This document shows positions 15,001-25,289 of a stretch of DNA of 64,000 bases, one piece after another. Origin of the DNA: Chlorops oryzae (lineage: Eukaryota; Arthropoda; Insecta; Diptera; Chloropidae); contig CM035808.1 of the NCBI GenBank assembly GCA_020466095.1, positions 30,144,959 through 30,208,958 on the forward strand, given 5' to 3'. Position 1 is the stretch's first letter. Each line of letters begins with the position of its first letter. Under the pieces are notes generated by a model. It did not search any database and was not told where the DNA came from. It worked only from the letters and a program-made list of their open reading frames with translations. The position numbers and the translations under genes are program-made.

Positions 15001-18000
15001 TCCGATATAGCACAATTCGATTGTCGAGTTGAAACGGAGTAACAGCAGAGCATACGAAAGTGAACCTGAGTCTCTCCGTCCACACAAGCGGAGCTTCTTT
15101 TTTTTTAATGAAATTTTCCATAGCAACAAATGCTTAAAGGGCCTTCAAAAGCATGAAATTCATCAAAAAAAAAAAACAAATTCCATCCAGAAGTGTCGAA
15201 TTCCACTTCATGTGGTTCGAGTGTTTCAACTGTTTTGAATCGCAAATAGCATTAAAACTTCCGAAAAAATTCTTTTCGGTAGAAAACCAAGCGACGTGAA
15301 GCTGTAGACCCGCTTCTGGTTCAATTCAATTCAATTTAAAGCTCGACTTGAAGTTGGTGTATTTTTTTTTATTTTTTTTTTTTATCGACGCTTCAAAGTT
15401 TTGAATATGGATTTAATCAAATGTTAACCCATTTTGAACCAAAATAATTTTTTTAACAAAATTAAAACACTTCAGAGGACATCGTATAAGGAAACTATAA
15501 GCTGATTTTTGCTCTTTTCAAATAAAAGCCGAGTGTTCGGGTGGTTGGGAGGATGTATGCCACTCACTTTTGCGGCTATGTGGCATAAATAAATACGGTG
15601 TTCTCTCTTCCTCGGGGACAGTCCTTTTAAGCGGACACTTTTGGGCAATGCTCTAGTATGCCGGGATCTCAATTAGTTTCTTCTTAAGCGGGCATATTTT
15701 TTTGTCCCGTAGGTGTCCGCTTAAGGGAGAGTACACTGTAGTTAAATGCAATAAATAGCCGGTGATAACTTTTTTTAAGCTTCAACTATCTGTCTATCTA
15801 CATCTAACTATTTCAAATTTTAATATTAATTTTGTCTAGTTAAAAATGGTCTAAAATAAGTATTCATATAAAACCAGGTGTGGACTTCGTGTGTACGATT
15901 CGATGCGGAGAATTAAAATTTATTTTCAAAGCTCATAAATCAAGCTTTAATTTAACATCTCGCGCAGGCACGATGCCTTGCAGAGAAAGACAAATCAATT
16001 TTTGTGAATTCACTGGTCGAAAAAAAAAATACTAGCGGGGTCCACAAAGGGTTAAAGTAGTGAAAGCTCCCATGGGTAGAGATTCAACGAACACATAAGT
16101 ATATTTTTTTCTTTTGCATATTGTTTGAAAGTCGCTAGTGTTAAGTAAAATGAATCCCGGTTAATAAAATAATGCCTGATGATGAACTCGTAGCTGGGTT
16201 CGAAATCGATCGCATCAGCTTTCAACTTTCCGCTTTCGGCAATTGGAAAAAAGATTTTTTTCAATTGCCAAAAAATTGACATTTCATAACAGAAATGTTT
16301 GGACCCTAAGCCCGAAGAATTCAACTGAATCGAGATCAAAAAGGAGTTCTCACCGAATGGCGATATCCGTCTATAAGGAATACCCTAGAAATGGAACTAT
16401 TGACATCACATTGATTTAAATTTTTTTATTCGAATTCGACTTCTAGAGCATGTCTGCATATAATATTTTAACAAACCCCATTTGACACTCTCCTTTGGCA
16501 TTCACTCTCCCAGACTCTCTAATTAAATTTATTTTCAAGAGATGCTTTTTTTTAATATTTTTATATACCTACGCTTTAATAATAAATGAACCTCAGCTTA
16601 CTTTTGAAGGATTACGAATACGCCTCCTTTTAATTGCAAATGTTTTGAAAACATAATTTTCTTTTCATTTTTGACCTTTTTTTTTTGCCATCACAATCGT
16701 GCCCTCCACACATTGAAGCACATTTTTATATTCAGAGCAGAATCAAATGTCCTACAAAATAACCTTCAACTTTAACATTGAACACAAACGCGTATACATA
16801 TTCAAATATTTCAGTATATTGAATCTTTTCTCCCTTGCTAAGGGCAATAATATCAGAGCGACCCTAAATGGTTTACATAATTGACAGCCAGCTACGGAGA
16901 GTACAACTAATGATGCCACAAGTGTCTCGCTCTGTCATCGAAAGAGCACTGAACAATTGATAATAATATTAATGAAGACAATTTGTAGCTTTTGTGATTC
17001 CATATGTGTCTGCGAGATATTGCATTGTTCGTCTCGTCCTGTCCCGTCCCGTCTCGATGCGTCGCATCGCTATCACTGAGCGACTTTCATATCTTGATGA
17101 CGCTATGATTAGACAATGTGACGCGACTTAGTCAAAATGTGAAGGAGCAATTACAAATGGCTCTAGTTTGGGCTTTCACTTCTTATGGTTGCCATAGCAA
17201 CCCATCACGTCGACTCGTCGTTTGAGTGGGTGTCTGCATGCACTGTAACTGAATATTTAGCAAGTGGCTTAGGCTTATTCATGCCATTCGGAGCATTAAG
17301 TAGAAAATTAGTAGCGTTTGTCGCTAATTAAAGTAAGCGACTGTATTCACAACGAAAGGAAAATACATACATATGTATGTATGATGACAGTCAAAGAAAC
17401 TAGCTCTCATCGTTTAGATAAATCTAAATCAGAGCTCATAAAATTGCTTGACATTCCAACGAAACTCTCAACTCAATTGCCTATCAACACTCGCAGTGAC
17501 GTATCTATCTTAATTATGGTTCGGAAATTCAAAAAAACAAATCTCCATAGTTCCACAATTAATAGCCCAATTGAGGAAAAAATTGGGAAAATATCGAAAG
17601 TGGAAATTAGAGAAATCGAACCCATTTATAGCCTCGATAATAAGTGCATTTTTACGCTACCAAAGCCAGGGATTTTACTGGGGCACTTAAGCTTATTTAG
17701 GTCCGGTTTAGACTAGGCAATTCCGATTGAAGAGTTGCCAACACTTTTTGGCAAGGAGGCGCGACGGGGAGTGTACTCGATTCCACTCCCCGTCGCCTAC
17801 TTGTCGACATTATATGGGCAACTCTTAAATCAGAATTACTTGGTCTAAACCGGACCTTATCGCTTAAGCTTCTATATTCAACATATTCCTAGAATGCAAT
17901 GATAAAGAAAAACAATTTTTTTTATATTGTTGACTTTGATAAAAATGCAAACCATTCATTGCAAATCGCCATCCCTCACTCTCCCGCTCTCTCCGCACCC

Positions 18001-20419
18001 CACTCTTCGTCGCGTCATTAGAAAACGCCTTTATAATGTTCATTTGAAATCTGTTCTACTTGCTTTCATTGTTCGATTTCTTTCTTTTTTTTTTAAATTA
18101 TTTTACGTTTTATTTATTAAATTTTTCTATACGCCATCTCGGATACTTTAAATGTGGACTCACTAATTGGCTTTGACATATTTTTTCGAAGTGCCTGCTT
18201 TAATTGACCAATAAAAGCAGTAACTGTGGAGCTTTTTGGTGTGCACACTTTGTTGAAATATTATTTGAGAAATTATTTTCAAGATTTCGCATCACACTCT
18301 TTGAGAGCTGAAGCCCCGATTGGACGGTTTGAGTGCTTAAGATGATTCTATCATTTTAAGTCCTGTTCATAATTTTTTTGTGGCTAATTCAAACATTATT
18401 TTCGTCCTTTGAAATGAATAAGAGCGTAATAACTTCAGAAAATTTATCAATTAAATCATCTGAATGGACGTTAAAGAAAACTCTGAGGGTCGTAGTCTTC
18501 AACTGGGCTTAAGAGCTTCGAAAGTTTAAATATTTTAATATATTTTTTTAGTCTTAATGCCAGTTTATTTCAATGAAATGCCTTAGGTTAATTTAGGTTA
18601 GGTTAGGTTAGGTTAAGGTGGCTGCCCCCTTTAAGGCATGCCTCCCTAGTTACCCGTTTGGTGGAGCCAATTGGAATCATTTATGAAGCGAGCCATGTCT
18701 TTTATTCGAACAGATGATAGCTCGGTGAGGGAGGAGAAGAAAATGCCTTGCTAGATTTGAATTTTTCAAAAATTTTTTATACTAAATTAATAAACGTGGT
18801 TTAAACTCTCCTGAAGTCTATCATTTAAAAGTTTAAACCTTCAAAAAGTTTAAACTAGGTTGAAGAATATGAGCGTGAAAGTATAAAGACGAATTTTGCC
18901 ACTATTTGATCGCTGAAATGCTCAATAGAAGACTCCCAGATAAGCTTAAAGAATCCTGGGCCTTGGGGGAAATCTTGAAAATGGTCACATCAGTTTGGAG
19001 TTCTTTATTGTATCGTCTCATTAAGGAGTTCTTTTATTTTTATTCTTTTAAGATTTATAGCTACTCCTTTGAAGGTGCCAATCACTTTGCACCATGTTCT
19101 TTCTAACTTCTTAAAAGTGCTTTTTGCTATCTTTGTAATCTTTTCTGAAAGCGAATAGCTGGGCCTACTGTTTGAAGATTGATTGCTATATTAAAGTCCT
19201 TTTCCAATTTATCATAGCGTTTGAATTTTGCAAAAAGCAGCCGACATACTTATCGAGGTCTCATACTCGAATTCTATTGTATATTTTTTTCTTTTCCTCA
19301 TGAGCGCGCATCACAAAGCAATTCGAATTAAAAACGGTCGTATTTCTTGTGTACATCCTATAAATTTAAACAAAATGAGATTGTATAACGAATATTGTAG
19401 CCTTGTTCATTAATAAAAAAATAGGCATTCATGTGAGTAAACTGAGAAAATCCACACGCCAGGAATGTCTCAATTTCCAATTAAGAATGTAAGCGGAGGC
19501 CTACCTACAGCCTTAGAGCTTTTGTTAAGCATTTTTCTTAAAAGGTATTATTTATTTCCACGAAAAATTTCAATTTTCTCATGTGTTCATTTAGATTGTG
19601 GCCTCTCAATGGCATGTGGATCTAGAATATCCGCTTTCGACGAGATTATAGGGAAGAATATCGACAGAGTCAAAGTAAACAAACAAAAATTTTAAATTGT
19701 CTCCTAATTCTGAAGGGGTCTGCAGAGCTGCGCTCCCATTAAATTTCTATAGCTTCTCTCTGCGCCAAAACCATAAATAATAAATTTGTTCCAAACAAAA
19801 AAAAACAACAAACAAACAAAATTATAGAATCATATTATCGCCAAAAGTAAGTAATTACAGTCATTTGTTAAGTGCTCAATTTTGCTTTTGTATAATTGAA
19901 AATTTCGCGATTGCCCCAACAAATGAGATTGTTAAATTTATTCGTTTATTATTTATTTATTTTTCATTGCTCGAGTTTGTGTGGAGTTTGCTCTGGAGCA
20001 TCTGCTTTAAATGAATGCCAGACTAATGAACTCACCTCTGAAATGCAGCGTTGCAGGCCCTCACGTGTTATCGACTCTAGCAGGGTAACCAGATCTGGAG
20101 ATTCGTTGGGCGAATCGGAAAAACGGAATTCGCTTCGATTTGTGTTCGTATTTATAGATTTGAGCGATGCGTCTGAGAGCTCATTTGATTTACAAATATC
20201 ACAGCAGAACGAGGATAAAAGTAATAGTAATAAGGAGTTTGTTGTTAAAATCGTTGAGACCTTAACATTGCGCAACGCTTTACGGCGCGTTCGGTTTTTT
20301 TCTGGCCGCGCTTGCGCAGTAGCTGAATTCATTTTACTTTCTGTACTGCTGCCTTCTTTATGGACATTGATTTCGATGTGCACTTGGACTTTAAATACCG
20401 TAAGACTGCGAATGCACAT
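1..20419 (-). CDS. sev: Sevenless receptor tyrosine kinase, N-terminal and extracellular part (partial, runs off left edge)
   Basis: Sev is the R7 photoreceptor receptor tyrosine kinase. Exons read on the minus strand are 20419-20036, 5178-5113, 5037-4648, 4581-4342, 4284-3956, 3894-3780 and 3021 to beyond 1. All junctions are GT/AG and the phases agree. The protein follows fly Sev closely: an N-terminal hydrophobic segment, a Cys-rich stretch (WWRALKEFESCQESC), a first fibronectin III domain (LASRPFNIQYQYV, then FRFELPFGD), YWTD-type propeller repeats (LYWTDLLRNCVVRS near 1830-1860) and further FN3 and propeller segments. The 3-kb exon 3021-1 has no stop in frame, which I checked codon by codon. 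The transmembrane and kinase domains lie left of the window. A short phase 0-0 exon of about 25 residues, expected from Drosophila between the first two exons listed, was not found. Identity is very secure; the start codon is less so. Confidence 0.93.
3286..3765. repeat. Degenerate TTGATGGA/TTGATAGA minisatellite in a sev intron
   Basis: The intron between sev exons 3780-3894 and 3021 is mostly a degenerate tandem array of 8-12 bp units built on TTGATG. It contains a higher-order duplication: about 60 bp around 3463-3525 recurs almost unchanged at 3571-3630. Apparent reading frames rich in Ile, Asn and Ser on the minus strand come from the array and are not genes. Confidence 0.85.
5179..10967. 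other. Large sev intron, proximal part
   Basis: AT-rich non-coding DNA with homopolymer runs (for example poly-A near 9760) and short CA/CATA microsatellites near 10095-10135 and 10705-10770. No coding segment is supported. A minus-strand open stretch at 5408-5662 has several cysteines but no usable splice context and no match to the expected Sev exon. Confidence 0.6.
10968..11840 (+). repeat. Left terminal inverted repeat (873 bp) of the transposon
   Basis: Matches the reverse complement of 13839-14711 end to end. The inner boundary is where CTTTACATACATACTTACAT stops matching: the left arm continues into the transposase promoter, the right arm into CATAC repeats. Confidence 0.92.
11862..11871 (+). 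promoter_or_regulatory. TATA box of the transposase gene
   Basis: TATATAAAAG lies just inside the left arm, about 95 bp before the ATG. It is outside the inverted repeat, so it is present only once. Confidence 0.5.
11965..13691 (+). CDS. Transposase of the long-TIR element (557 aa, one intron)
   Basis: Join 11965-12191 and 12245-13691; the donor is CG|GTAAGA, the acceptor TTCTAG|C, with phase 2 at the junction. The N-terminus carries Cys pairs at 18/21, 61/64 and 97/100, a likely zinc-binding DNA-recognition region. The body belongs to a protein family I recognise from many arthropod and cnidarian genomes, marked by GYTKYCCFLCKWDSR, PPLHIKLGL, FLGNH, IHFLDSHLDFFPENLG and DEHGERFHQQL. Candidate RNase-H-fold acidic residues are D252 (FIDS), D306 (ICADLK) and E503 or E506 (DEHGER). 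C325, C328, H336 and H338 could bind a metal between the second and third. I cannot assign a named superfamily. The frame is open throughout, so the protein may be functional. Confidence 0.88.
13839..14711 (-). repeat. Right terminal inverted repeat (873 bp) of the transposon
   Basis: Reverse complement of 10968-11840. The equal arm length means there has been no net insertion or deletion since the arms were last identical. Confidence 0.92.
15596..15738. mobile_element. pogo/Tc1-like MITE, TA target duplication
   Basis: 143 bp with ends CGGTGTTCTCTC and GAGAGTACACTG, flanked on both sides by TA (15594-15595 and 15739-15740). The right half carries a second inverted motif (TTAAGCGGACA / TGTCCGCTTAAG). 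A related element with ends CAGTGTACTCTCTCTT lies at 43665. Confidence 0.6.
17700..17856. mobile_element. Harbinger-like MITE, family 1, copy 1
   Basis: A perfect 14-bp terminal inverted repeat GGTCCGGTTTAGAC is flanked by a TTA duplication (17697-17699 and 17857-17859). The centre is palindromic around CGACGGGGAGTG. A second copy in the opposite orientation lies at 40397-40555. A TWA duplication is typical of PIF/Harbinger elements. Confidence 0.8.
18592..18690. repeat. GGTTA-rich dispersed repeat
   Basis: Four to five copies of TTAGG/TAGGT run into AAGGTGGCTGCCCCC. This looks like the end of a dispersed element and is not telomeric: the array is tiny and interstitial, and Diptera lack TTAGG telomeres. 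Confidence 0.45.
20036..20419 (-). CDS. sev: sev first coding exon (N-terminal membrane anchor)
   Basis: This exon encodes 128 residues and ends at a GAG|GTGAGT donor (phase 0). Features that match Drosophila Sev are VQVHIEINVHKE, the hydrophobic anchor STILTTNSLLLLLLSSFCC followed by DICKS, and LLESITREGLQRCISE just before the donor. The chosen ATG at 20419 is the first in frame after an upstream TAA near 20510; fly Sev has a somewhat longer N-terminus, so the start could be elsewhere. The plus-strand reading of the same DNA is only a shadow. Confidence 0.85.
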
Positions 20420-20519
20420 CTCCAAGGCGGGAAAAGCAAATAACCAGAAAATTAATTTTTCCTTTAATAGAATTCTTTTTTCTTTGCTTTGGCTTTCAAA
20501 GGGCCATTAAGTTTCTCAA

Positions 20520-21880
20520 ATCTAGGTAAAATACGCTGTATTTTTCATTAATTTTTTAAATTGCGTTTTATTGTATTCAAAAATATTTAAAAAAAATTTT
20601 TTTTTATTTCCAATTTTTATTCATGTGGGTCAAGCAACTTTTGATTTATTTTAATTAGAGGCGAGCAACTGTTTCTTGTTTTAACGAAGCTTTCAAGTGG
20701 CGGCTTTGCTTAGAACCACAAGCGACCGGCATTTCGGGCAAGGTATTTTCAGTGACGCAGCAAATAACTGTTTAGATTTTTGAAAATATTTTATTTTAAT
20801 TTCATTTTTATTTCTTGTTTTTGAAGTCTTTTCTGTCCTCTAAATTTTTCCGCACTTTAATCTAATTGAAAATGAATGCAAATTTTTGCGTCACTCACTC
20901 AACGCCAAAACGCTTGCACGAATTTTCCGTTTAGAGATGTTGTGAATAGATGGCTTAATTTGTAATGATTTTGATTTATCAGCGATTTATACATCTACTC
21001 GCAGTGAATAATTATTATTACATATTATAATTAATTCCCTCCTTTCAGGTTTTTTTTTAATGTTTTTTTTTCGTTTGACGATTTTCGCTTTTGTAGTTTC
21101 CAACGAAACGATTCACTTTGGGATAAATTTCACCCACTCACTTATGTTCTCCTTTTTTAACCCACTCTAGACTAATGTGTCAATGGGAGTTAAAAAGTTT
21201 TTTACTTCGCGTTTTGAATACTTTCCTTTTCGTTGAATATTTCCGAGGGCTATTTCGTCGTTCGGTTCGGCTTTAAGAATTTTGTTCTTTCCCGAGCCGC
21301 ACTCAAATCAGAACTGAGCGACTTTTTCAAGCGCAGCTCATTTTGTTCGATCGCTCTCCAAGATAATTTTCGTTTGCGTCTCTTGCGGTACTTCATAATG
21401 AAGTAGTTAGCGTTTTCAGTGTTTTTTTTTTCTTCTTCTTGCTTTGCTAGGTTTTTTTTCCTCTTTTGCTCGTTTCTTTAAATGAAATGTATTCTTGTTT
21501 ATAAGCACGTTAAAAATTGCATGTCTTCGATTTATGTCTGAAGAAATTTTAAATTTTTTATGGCATTTTGCTTATTTAACCCATCTAAAGAGGCCGATAA
21601 GCGACTGAAATATTTAAGGGGGTTGTCTCCTTTGCGACCCTGTTTTGGTCCGTTTGTTAAAAAACTCGTGACGGAAAACGAAAAGAGGTTTTTCAATTTT
21701 TTTCATTGTGTTCAGGATTAATGAAAATTAGTAAAGAAACACTTTTTTTATGAGATGGTGGTTCAAAAAGTCCCTGGCCGTCAAAGTGGAAAATTAAAAA
21801 AAAGGTGTAGTGCTGGCAGCCACCGTTTTTTTGTGTCGAAGTTTTTTGAAATTAAATAGAAAAACGGGGATATAATTAGA
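20520..21880 (-). promoter_or_regulatory. Upstream region of sev
   Basis: Non-coding DNA 5' of the sev ATG. A minus-strand TCAGTT initiator-like match lies at 21312-21317 in a locally GC-richer block (21260-21400), about 0.9 kb upstream of the ATG. It has no TATA box. This is the best guess for the sev start site, but it rests on a short motif only. Confidence 0.3.
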
Positions 21881-21889
21881 GCTTGAGAC

Positions 21890-23510
21890 CTATCGACAAT
21901 TGTGACCATCGATTGTCTCGATAGTCGATAGTCTGAACCATCGATAGTAGCATCGGAAAATATATAATATATATCTTAATTTAAACTGATTATTTTGGAA
22001 AATTTCTGGTGGTTTCAATCAACCATATTTGAGCTGTTTAACATTTATATATCCACCATTTTAAAGTTTTCAAACTTCAAATGTAATAAAATTTTGTGCA
22101 AAAGTATCCTTCCTCAAGTATAAAAGTATATCCATAGCATCAGTGCTGCCAGTATTTTGGTGACACTTTTCCCTCCGATATTTAAAAAAATCCCTTTATT
22201 TCTGTTTTCTATGTAAAAGTGATCAGTAAAATCCCTTGTAAGCATTTGAATTGATTTTTGGTTGAAAATAAAAACGAAAATATCTTTCAAAACGGGAGAA
22301 ACCCTCGACCTGGCATTACTGCAAAACATACGCAGTTAAGCATAACTCCAATAATTCTCATTTGGTTTGTAAAATGGGACACGTAAGACTCGCAGAATTT
22401 CTGAAGAGTTTTCACGACGTGATGTAGCAAGAAGGAGCTTAGATTTTTCTTATTTATGGGTTTGATCAGTGATGGAGACCAGAATTGTGGGTTTTTCCCC
22501 ATATTATGGGTTTTTTCTCAAATATCGTGACATGGTAAAAAGTATGGGTAATTTTATATCGAAATTTATGCACTACATTTAAGGTATATTTACTACTATA
22601 TGATGAATTGAAAATCGTGTTTTCCATCTTTCAGTACCATGCATGACTCTTTTTGCTGTATCTAGTCGCGTGTTCCCCAAGTGTTGTAAGGAAACTTGTT
22701 TTTTTTTTTGTTAAGTCATGAATAAGACTGCAATTTTAAGTTATCTTTTATTTTTTGTTGTGATTTTCTTGATACTTTATAATTAAAATATTGTGTTTAA
22801 AATCCAATGTTCAATTTTGAAATCGGTACGCCCATATTTTCAAAAAATCATTCTGGTTTTTTCGTGGGTTTTTAGTTTTTGAAAATGGGGAGAAAGTGGG
22901 TTTTTTCCAATATATGAGGGTTTTTTTTATCGATAAAATCTGGCATCACTGGGTTTGATGGTGATGGAGAGCTATCGACAGTTCGATTATTGATAGGTTC
23001 ATTAATCGATAGTTTGATTCGATTTTCTAAATAATCGATAGGTTAAATAATCGATCGGTTTAATAATTTATGGGTTCAATAATGGGTAGTTTATATAATC
23101 GATAGTTTCAATAATCGATAGTCTAAATACGCGATAGGTTCAATAATCGATAGTTTGAATCTATATTCCAAATAATCGATTGGTTCAGAAATCGATAGGT
23201 TCAGTAATCGATAGGTTTAATTGAAAGTTGCAATAGTCGATGAGTTCAATAATCCATAATTTTGATAATCGATAATTTTGATAGTTTAAATTTGAATTTT
23301 TGAGCGACTATCGCCCTAATCTAAATAAGGGAATTTTTAGGAATCTGTCCATTTCAAATAAAAGAAAAGCCCTCTATCACCGCCAGTATGACCTTTTCAA
23401 AGCTAAAATTAATGGCAATGTATCGAAACTATCGATAGTCTTCAAAAACCATCGATGTTTTCGATAGTTTGACACCATCTATAGTATCGATAGTTCTATC
23501 GATTGTTTCT
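21890..23510. repeat. Field of CGATA/ATCGAT motifs
   Basis: About 17 CGATA plus several TATCG matches occur in three patches (21895-21955, 22930-23285, 23415-23510), many within degenerate units like AATCGATAGTTT spaced 15-25 bp apart. TATCGATA is the DREF site and clusters of CGATA are the BEAF-32 site in Drosophila. The same pattern could also be a decayed minisatellite. Confidence 0.6.
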
Positions 23511-24021
23511 CCAGCTCTATTAATTAAAAGTATAGATCTCATTTTCGGGTAAAGCGCAATTTTTTTTTACAAAATGGCGACCATTCGAAAATGACTTATC
23601 GATCTTGGGTATATTTTTTGTAGTTCAGTGTAAAAAAAAAAACAGTAAAAAATTTTTTTAAAGTTGGGCATTTCCACGAAAACGTACCCTGTGCAACTGC
23701 AAAAAAATTTACACTTTAACACATTTTTGTTCTTCTTATTAAAACATATATACATGCATCATTTTTTTCATGTAGAGTAATATTAAAAAATATGTCTGGT
23801 TTGTATACAAATTAATTTTGAAATAGTGCTATTTAAACACATCGCAAACAAAAAAATTATCCCTTTTTTGAGCTTTCGCTACAAGCTGTTTTTGAATATG
23901 TGGCAGCACAAATAGATATCAGCTAAAAAGTATGTCATTTTATCTGGTTTGCAGAAAAAGTAGAATGCTTTAGGTTATATGTTGAAATTTTTACAGACGT
24001 TTGGAAAATTAACCTTAGACT

Positions 24022-25282
24022 GTCACGCCCGTTACCGATAAACTACAAACAGTTAAATTATCTTTTAGCAAAAGAATTTAACAAAGTGTTAACCTGCAGA
24101 TAGTAAGAAGGTAATTCCGTTTAATAATAAACCGAAACCTAGTTGGAGTTTGTGTGACAGAGATGGCATTTTTAACACTTAAAACGGTGTCACACCCGTT
24201 ACTTATTTATTTTTTTGTGTTATATTTTTGGGCCAATTTACCTTACAGTTAATTTATAGTAAATTATAAATAATAAATTTTAAATAATAAATAACATATA
24301 ATGAATAAATAATTAATAATTAATAAATTATAAATAATAATAAATAATAAATAATAAATAATAAATAATAAATAATAAATAATAAATAATAAATAATAAA
24401 TAATAAATAATAAATAATAAATAATAAATAATAAATAATAAATAATAAATAATAAATAATAAATAATAAATAATAAATAATAAATAATAAATAATAAATA
24501 AATAAATAAATAAATAAATAAAAATAAATAAACAAATAAACAATAAAATTAAATTATATAAAAATATTAATATAGAAGTTTATTATTTATGTATTAATTA
24601 ATAGTATATTGTAAATGTCTTAATTAATACTGTATGCTGACGACTCACACTGATCACCACACACAAAACCTTATTCTCAAAACCTTATTATCAAAAAAAA
24701 GTCTATTCAGTAAGAGGAAACCAAAATCGTGTGATAAAAAACCAAAAACTTTTAAAAGCAAGTTATTTAACGGAAAACGAATGAAGCTGTTTTTACGAAA
24801 ATACTACGTTGATATTTTTTATAATAGCTACACTGAAATATATTTTAAAAAACTCGTCTTCCTCATATAACTCTTGTTTCAATTTATATTGTCACACCCG
24901 TTACTTTTTTCTTCACACCCGTTACTTTTGTAAATTGGTATAAAACACATACGAATACCGATACATTATAAGTAAATACTTCTTCATAGTCAGAATACTC
25001 CTTTAGAACTGTTGGTTAAACATTCTTTTTATATGTTTCCTGGAAAATTTTACAGAATCGATTAATGAACACAAATAACATACAAACCCACATTTTCTAA
25101 CGTCACACCCGTTACCTCCGTTTGAAGGTTTTTAAGGCATTAAAAGTAATTTTTAACGGATTCTTTGAAATGGTAGAAATACTTTAAAAATGGAAGCTTC
25201 AAAAATATCCAACACTGTTATCGAAGGGTTGATGGTTTTAGAGAAATTTAAAGAATTCGCCTAAATCTGTCACACCCGTTAC
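24022..25282 (+). repeat. Six spaced copies of GTCACACCCGTTAC
   Basis: Copies start at 24022 (one mismatch, GCCC), 24189, 24891, 24913 (first base differs), 25102 and 25269, all on the plus strand. Spacing runs from 22 to about 690 bp, and the DNA between copies is unrelated AT-rich sequence. The function is unknown. Confidence 0.75.
24320..24545. repeat. (TAAATAA)n satellite array, about 25-30 units
   Basis: A near-perfect 7-bp tandem repeat that grades into (TAAA)n at its right end. Minus-strand reading frames made of repeated IYYLLF are artefacts of the array. Confidence 0.95.
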
Positions 25283-25289
25283 TATGGAA

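Larger units (their letters stand above)
14712..20035. other. Large sev intron, distal part
   Basis: AT-rich intron DNA. It contains two MITEs (15596-15738 and 17700-17856) and a GGTTA-rich repeat (18592-18690), which are listed separately. I see no supported coding exon here. The plus-strand open stretch at 17318-17716 runs into a MITE and is probably chance. Confidence 0.55.

Noticed and set aside
17318..17716. Plus-strand 132-codon frame
   Set aside because: It ends inside a MITE, has no family motif and lies in an intron.
18592..18625. TTAGG-like units as telomeric DNA
   Set aside because: Only a few units in the middle of a gene; dipterans do not use TTAGG telomeres.
19896..20510. Plus-strand open frame of about 200 codons with a hydrophobic stretch
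   Set aside because: It is the antisense shadow of the sev first exon, whose minus-strand product matches Drosophila Sev.
24320..24543. Minus-strand frames made of repeated IYYLLF
   Set aside because: Translation of the (TAAATAA)n array.
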